From Galaxea fascicularis (taxonomy: Eukaryota; Cnidaria; Anthozoa; Scleractinia; Euphylliidae), in the NCBI GenBank assembly GCA_948470475.1, contig OX419335.1, positions 39,276,303 through 39,340,302 on the forward strand: a stretch of DNA of 64,000 nt, read 5' to 3'. Of the stretch, positions 60,390-64,000 are shown piece after piece. How positions within the stretch are numbered: the first letter of the stretch is position 1; each line of letters begins with the position of its first letter. Under the pieces are notes generated by a model, which made no database searches, had not been told where the DNA came from, and saw only the letters and a list, made by a program, of their open reading frames with translations. A program made the position numbers and the translations under genes.

Positions 60390-62178
60390 CACTTAACGCT
60401 TTACGATTTAGCCCTACTAAAATGAGATTTGGACTCGTGGAGATGAGATTGGAGCAAAACGGAAAGAGAAAATCTAGCCCGGCGTGCAAGACATGAATAA
60501 GTGCCGGCCGGTTTTTTGTTTTGTTTTGTTTTGTTTTTTGTTCCTTTTTCTATTTCTTTTTTTTATAAGAAATTTTTTTAATAAGAACGTTGAGGCTGAG
60601 ATCAACACAAATTTTAAGAACATGCTTAGAACATAGCCCAGGCTAAGAGTCAGTTAAGAACATCTTTATTTTGCTCATTTACTATTTTAAATGAGCAGTA
60701 TACTATGTACACATGAACGTTTTCTGCGTTTTCACTGCAAAATCTGGTGACTTTATGTCGCGTTGTGAACCTCTATGTTTAATGCTTTTTGTAAAGCTAA
60801 ATTACCAGCATCGTGTTTATACCATGTAACTTAAGAACACCTTAAGAACGTTTTCAGGCTCAAATCGCGATAGAAATTAGTCTTAGCCTGGTTTTTCTAT
60901 CTCTTTTAACACTTATATGATTTGTTTACAAGGGAAAGTACAAAAACCTTTAAGTTTAATCGACCTGAATGCTTATGCAATAGAAAGGTCATTGACACAG
61001 TTTTTGAAAAGTCATCGCAGCAGTTAAAGTGTTTTCCCACTGTCAAAACGCAACGTGAGGTGCGTTGATATCGATTCCACGCGTTAACAATTTTCAGTGA
61101 GTTAATCACATTCTGTGTTTGTGGATAAAAAAAATCATCATATATTATTATTGAAATAAATTAACCGGCACTGATAGAAGACTGAAAAACGACAATAGAG
61201 GATAATAACTCTTTATTTTCTAAAACTAAGTATCTGGAAAAACAAAGAGAAGAATGAGATACTACATATCAATATTTCGCTTAGTGAGGACTTCCTCTTC
61301 CGTTTTATTTATATTTCTATGTATGTACTCACAGTGTTAAGTTAAGACAGTTTCTCTTTATTTGAGATAACCATGTGCTTGTATTGGGTGAACGTTTATG
61401 TTCCTTCTGTTGCCGCTGGTAATCTACCTTGGGAAGGCATTTTAACTCGAATTTTGCTTCCGGGAGAGCAGCACTGATAAAACGTTTTACACTGAGACTC
61501 ATAAAATCGTCAACGGTGGGTGATTCTATCATCACTTTGTTAAGAATTCCATGATCGATTTCGAGCGGAAGTCTTAGGCGCCTTCGTCATCCGTATGGTT
61601 TGCTTTAGTTGGCAAGTCTTGTCAACCAGTTATGGAAGAAGTTTGGCAAACACATATAACACGTCAATACCTTTGATTGATAGCTTACAAATCTCCCTGA
61701 AACATGACATTGTATAATTAATTGTGAAGGTTAATGTTTGTCTGTTTGTCAGGAAGTTTGCCGTTCAAGTAATTATCTCCATGCTTTCAGTTCTCACTCG
61801 TGTCAGATTTGAGCACAAAATGTTATACGAGAGTGCAAACGGTTCATTTAAAAAATAGAAATACCCCCTAAATACAAGTACAATTCACGTTTCTCACATA
61901 GTTTGTTAGCAATTTCCTTTCTAAAAAACACCAGGAACGAATGGTTCAGTTTTTCAGCGATTGGTTCAAGTTGAAGGAAGCAACATTGTACTGAGTTCTT
62001 TCCAGAAACGTACGCTCTTTTTTCTTGACAAAAAACCCTGTGAAAGTTTTCTTGAATTTATCCAAACATAAAACTGCTACTGTCAGGTGTAATAGTTACA
62101 ACAAATCTATGACATACCTTGCACGGCTTTACTAGGCTGTCACAGTGAAAAAAATATTTCTTAGTAACTTTAATTTAG
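60390..62178. other. Intergenic, nothing recognised
   Basis: Contains a GTTTT-rich run (about 60514-60538). No gene motif on either strand. Confidence 0.4.
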
Positions 62179-62214
62179 TTGTGAGCAGGAGCCCATATGG
62201 GCTCCTGTTGTGAG
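62179..62214. mobile_element. 22-bp palindrome with 7-bp target-like direct repeats
   Basis: 62186-62207 is a perfect palindrome (CAGGAGCCCAT and its complement). TTGTGAG lies directly on each side (62179-62185 and 62208-62214). This is what an insertion made only of two joined terminal repeats would leave. Confidence 0.6.
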
Positions 62215-62535
62215 CAAATATGGACTTGATAACCCACCATATTTTTTACTGGAGTAATTTCTCTGATTGCCTTTATGCTCTGGGTTTAGAGTTTTGAACT
62301 ATGAGAATTAAAAGGAAGCTGTACAATGTCTTTTTTAACTACTCAAGAACGCACAGTTTTGTCGTCAGCGGATATACTAATTAACTTAAGGCAAGATGTC
62401 TTTAAGGATGACCGAAAAGTCAGTCAAAAGTTAAGGGATGAGCCTTTTGGGTTGAGGCCTTTTGGAAAGCCGGTGTCTTTTGCAAAAGAAAAAATTCCAA
62501 AGGTCACGTACGTAACCAGCAGCTGGGCAAGACTA

Positions 62536-63350
62536 CTAATTAGGTGGTGAGGAAATGAACATAAGCTGGTCAAAACAAAACCCTTCGAAAGTTTTGTTGT
62601 TGCCATGGCAGCCTGTTCGGTGAACATGACTGTGCCTCCTCAAATCCACTTTGCGGTAGAACGCCCTTCCGCACTGACAAGCAAAAGGTTTGAATCCAAG
62701 ATGCTTGCGGCTGTGTGTAATAAGATTGGAGGACTGGCTAAAACATTTGCCACACTGACGACACTTGTGCGGTTTTTCCCCGGTATGCACAAGCATATGT
62801 TTCTTCATGTCAGATTTCTGGTGAAACCTTTTGCCACAGTAATCGCAAGAAAATGGCCGGATATCAGCGTGTATTAGCATATGGGTAGACAAGGTTGAGG
62901 AGCGCTTGAAATGCTTCCCACATGTCTTGCACTCAAATATTTTAACAGTGGTGTGATTTTTTCTGTGCTGAGCGAGGCTCACATAATGGCTGAAGGTCTT
63001 GCCGCACGTGACACAACCATACGGACGGCTGCCAGCATGCGAGCGCCTCACGTGCACCTCAAGACCGTGTGGCGTGCAAAATAATTTCTGACACGTGTTG
63101 CATGTAAAAGTATCATCACTTTCGGTTGTCTGCGGACTGGTTTTGGGAAGCGGTTCTCTGTTCTCTTCGATTTTCAAACGCTGATAATCAAAGGTGATTT
63201 TAGTCTTGTCCCTTGAGGCTTGAAGTTTAGGAATCCCACTGCTTTTCGAACTGGAAAAGTTTAAAAGATTTAAAACACTGTGGTCTGCCAAGCAACGTTT
63301 CTCTGACTCTTGGATTCCGATTGGACGGTGATCTGCTTCACGCTTTTCCT
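62536..63350 (-). CDS. gfi1-like: GFI1-like zinc-finger repressor, gene C, last coding exon (partial gene)
   Basis: 815 nt (271 codons) on the minus strand after a strong acceptor (T-run, GTTTTCACAG, ending 63351), phase 1 as in genes A and B, to TAG at 62536-62538. No SNAG motif is present in 63351-64000, so the upstream exons lie beyond the window. The six fingers begin with [14 protein letters not shown]; fingers 3-5 have [18 protein letters not shown] and SQSSNLITH. Finger 6 reads FACQCGRAF: only one residue between the two zinc-binding cysteines where A has [10 protein letters not shown]. The tail after finger 6 is about 30 residues and unlike A or B. The exon length equals gene B exon 4. 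Probable nuclear DNA-binding repressor. Confidence 0.9.
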
Positions 63351-64000
63351 CTGTGAAAACAAAAAAAAAGGAAGACTGTAGTGCTATGAACGTATAGCAA
63401 GGTGGCTGTGCCTTTAAAAACGAGGGACATTGGTACATTCATGTGAACGTCTCCCTTTAGTCAAAATTACCCTCGGTATATCAACTATCTGGTTTACGTG
63501 AAGTATTTTGTCATGGGACCATACACTTGGTCCCCAATAGTGATTTTTCTTGGGACAACTATTGAATTTAATTGAATTTAATAATACTTAGAGAGTGTTT
63601 TTCAATCAGTATCGAAAATGAATATGAATATATATTACGAAGAAAAGTAATTCGCGCTTGCACATCCGTTTACTTTGGTTTAGCTTTATTTCGAAAATTG
63701 ATTGGTTTGCAAACGTTGTGTCATTATCTCAACCAATGAGAATCAAAACCAATCGAAACTTGCTCGCGCGCATTTTTCCGCGCTTAGCGCCGACCACGTG
63801 TAATCGTTTCGAATTCCGATTGGTTTTTCGTGTCGCTTGCATGTGTTGCGATTGTTCAAAGTAACTGCTTTGGTTTTACAACACTCAATTGAAAAGCGCT
63901 CAAACGAAATCTCCCTGCCATCGAATGAAACCAAAAACTCGATTTGCGTTTGTAAACAATTCTAGTCCTCTTGGTTCATCGGTTCGCCCCCACGTGCTGT
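63351..64000 (-). other. Intron of gene C (partial)
   Basis: From the acceptor to the window edge. No coding exon seen. The frames at 63658-63934 overlap on opposite strands and lack motifs. Confidence 0.6.

Noticed and set aside
63658..63934. SNAG exon of gene C near the right edge
   Set aside because: No frame on the minus strand begins with a SNAG-like peptide; the exon must be outside the window.

Overview
This is a eukaryotic window, most likely from an anthozoan cnidarian (stony coral or close relative). It is AT-rich and gene-poor, with GT/AG introns and many non-LTR, Penelope-like, SINE-like, foldback and MITE relics. Its clearest genes are GFI1-type zinc-finger repressors built in an early-animal way (N-terminal SNAG motif, C-terminal C2H2 fingers on one exon). 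The taxon is an inference from repeat style and gene structure; no species can be named from the sequence alone.

Layout. 1-2.3 kb: a broken LINE reverse transcriptase and a tRNA-derived SINE. 2.6-13.1 kb: a tandem array of segments around a small four-helix membrane protein resembling LDAF1/promethin. One copy is open (11.38-11.90 kb), one is broken by frameshifts (5.30-5.86 kb), and one is only a stub (about 3.02-3.19 kb). The array is interrupted by a 1.4-kb terminal-inverted-repeat element with a 7-bp target duplication that carries a HIRAN-like reading frame, by a TA-flanked MITE, and by a Penelope GIY-YIG relic. 13.1-21.9 kb: no gene recognised. 21.9-25.1 kb: GFI1-like gene A on the plus strand (3 coding exons, 363 aa, six fingers). 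25.1-48.1 kb: no gene, but several foldback elements and a second decayed LINE. 48.6-58.4 kb: GFI1-like gene B on the minus strand (4 coding exons, 391 aa, five fingers). 58.4-62.5 kb: repeats and palindromes. 62.5-63.35 kb: the last coding exon of GFI1-like gene C (minus strand, six fingers); its SNAG exon must lie beyond the right edge.

How the genes relate. A, B and C are paralogues. They share phase-1 introns and almost identical DNA-recognition helices in the three central fingers, so they are expected to bind the same AATC-core sites. They differ outside that core: A has an Eh1-like Groucho-binding motif, B has lost the first finger and gained acidic Ser-rich exons, and C has a one-residue deletion inside the zinc-binding cysteine pair of its last finger. 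This suggests a local expansion of one repressor with divergence in cofactor and accessory-finger functions. Exon joins were inferred by eye from splice signals and phase and have not been tested against transcripts.
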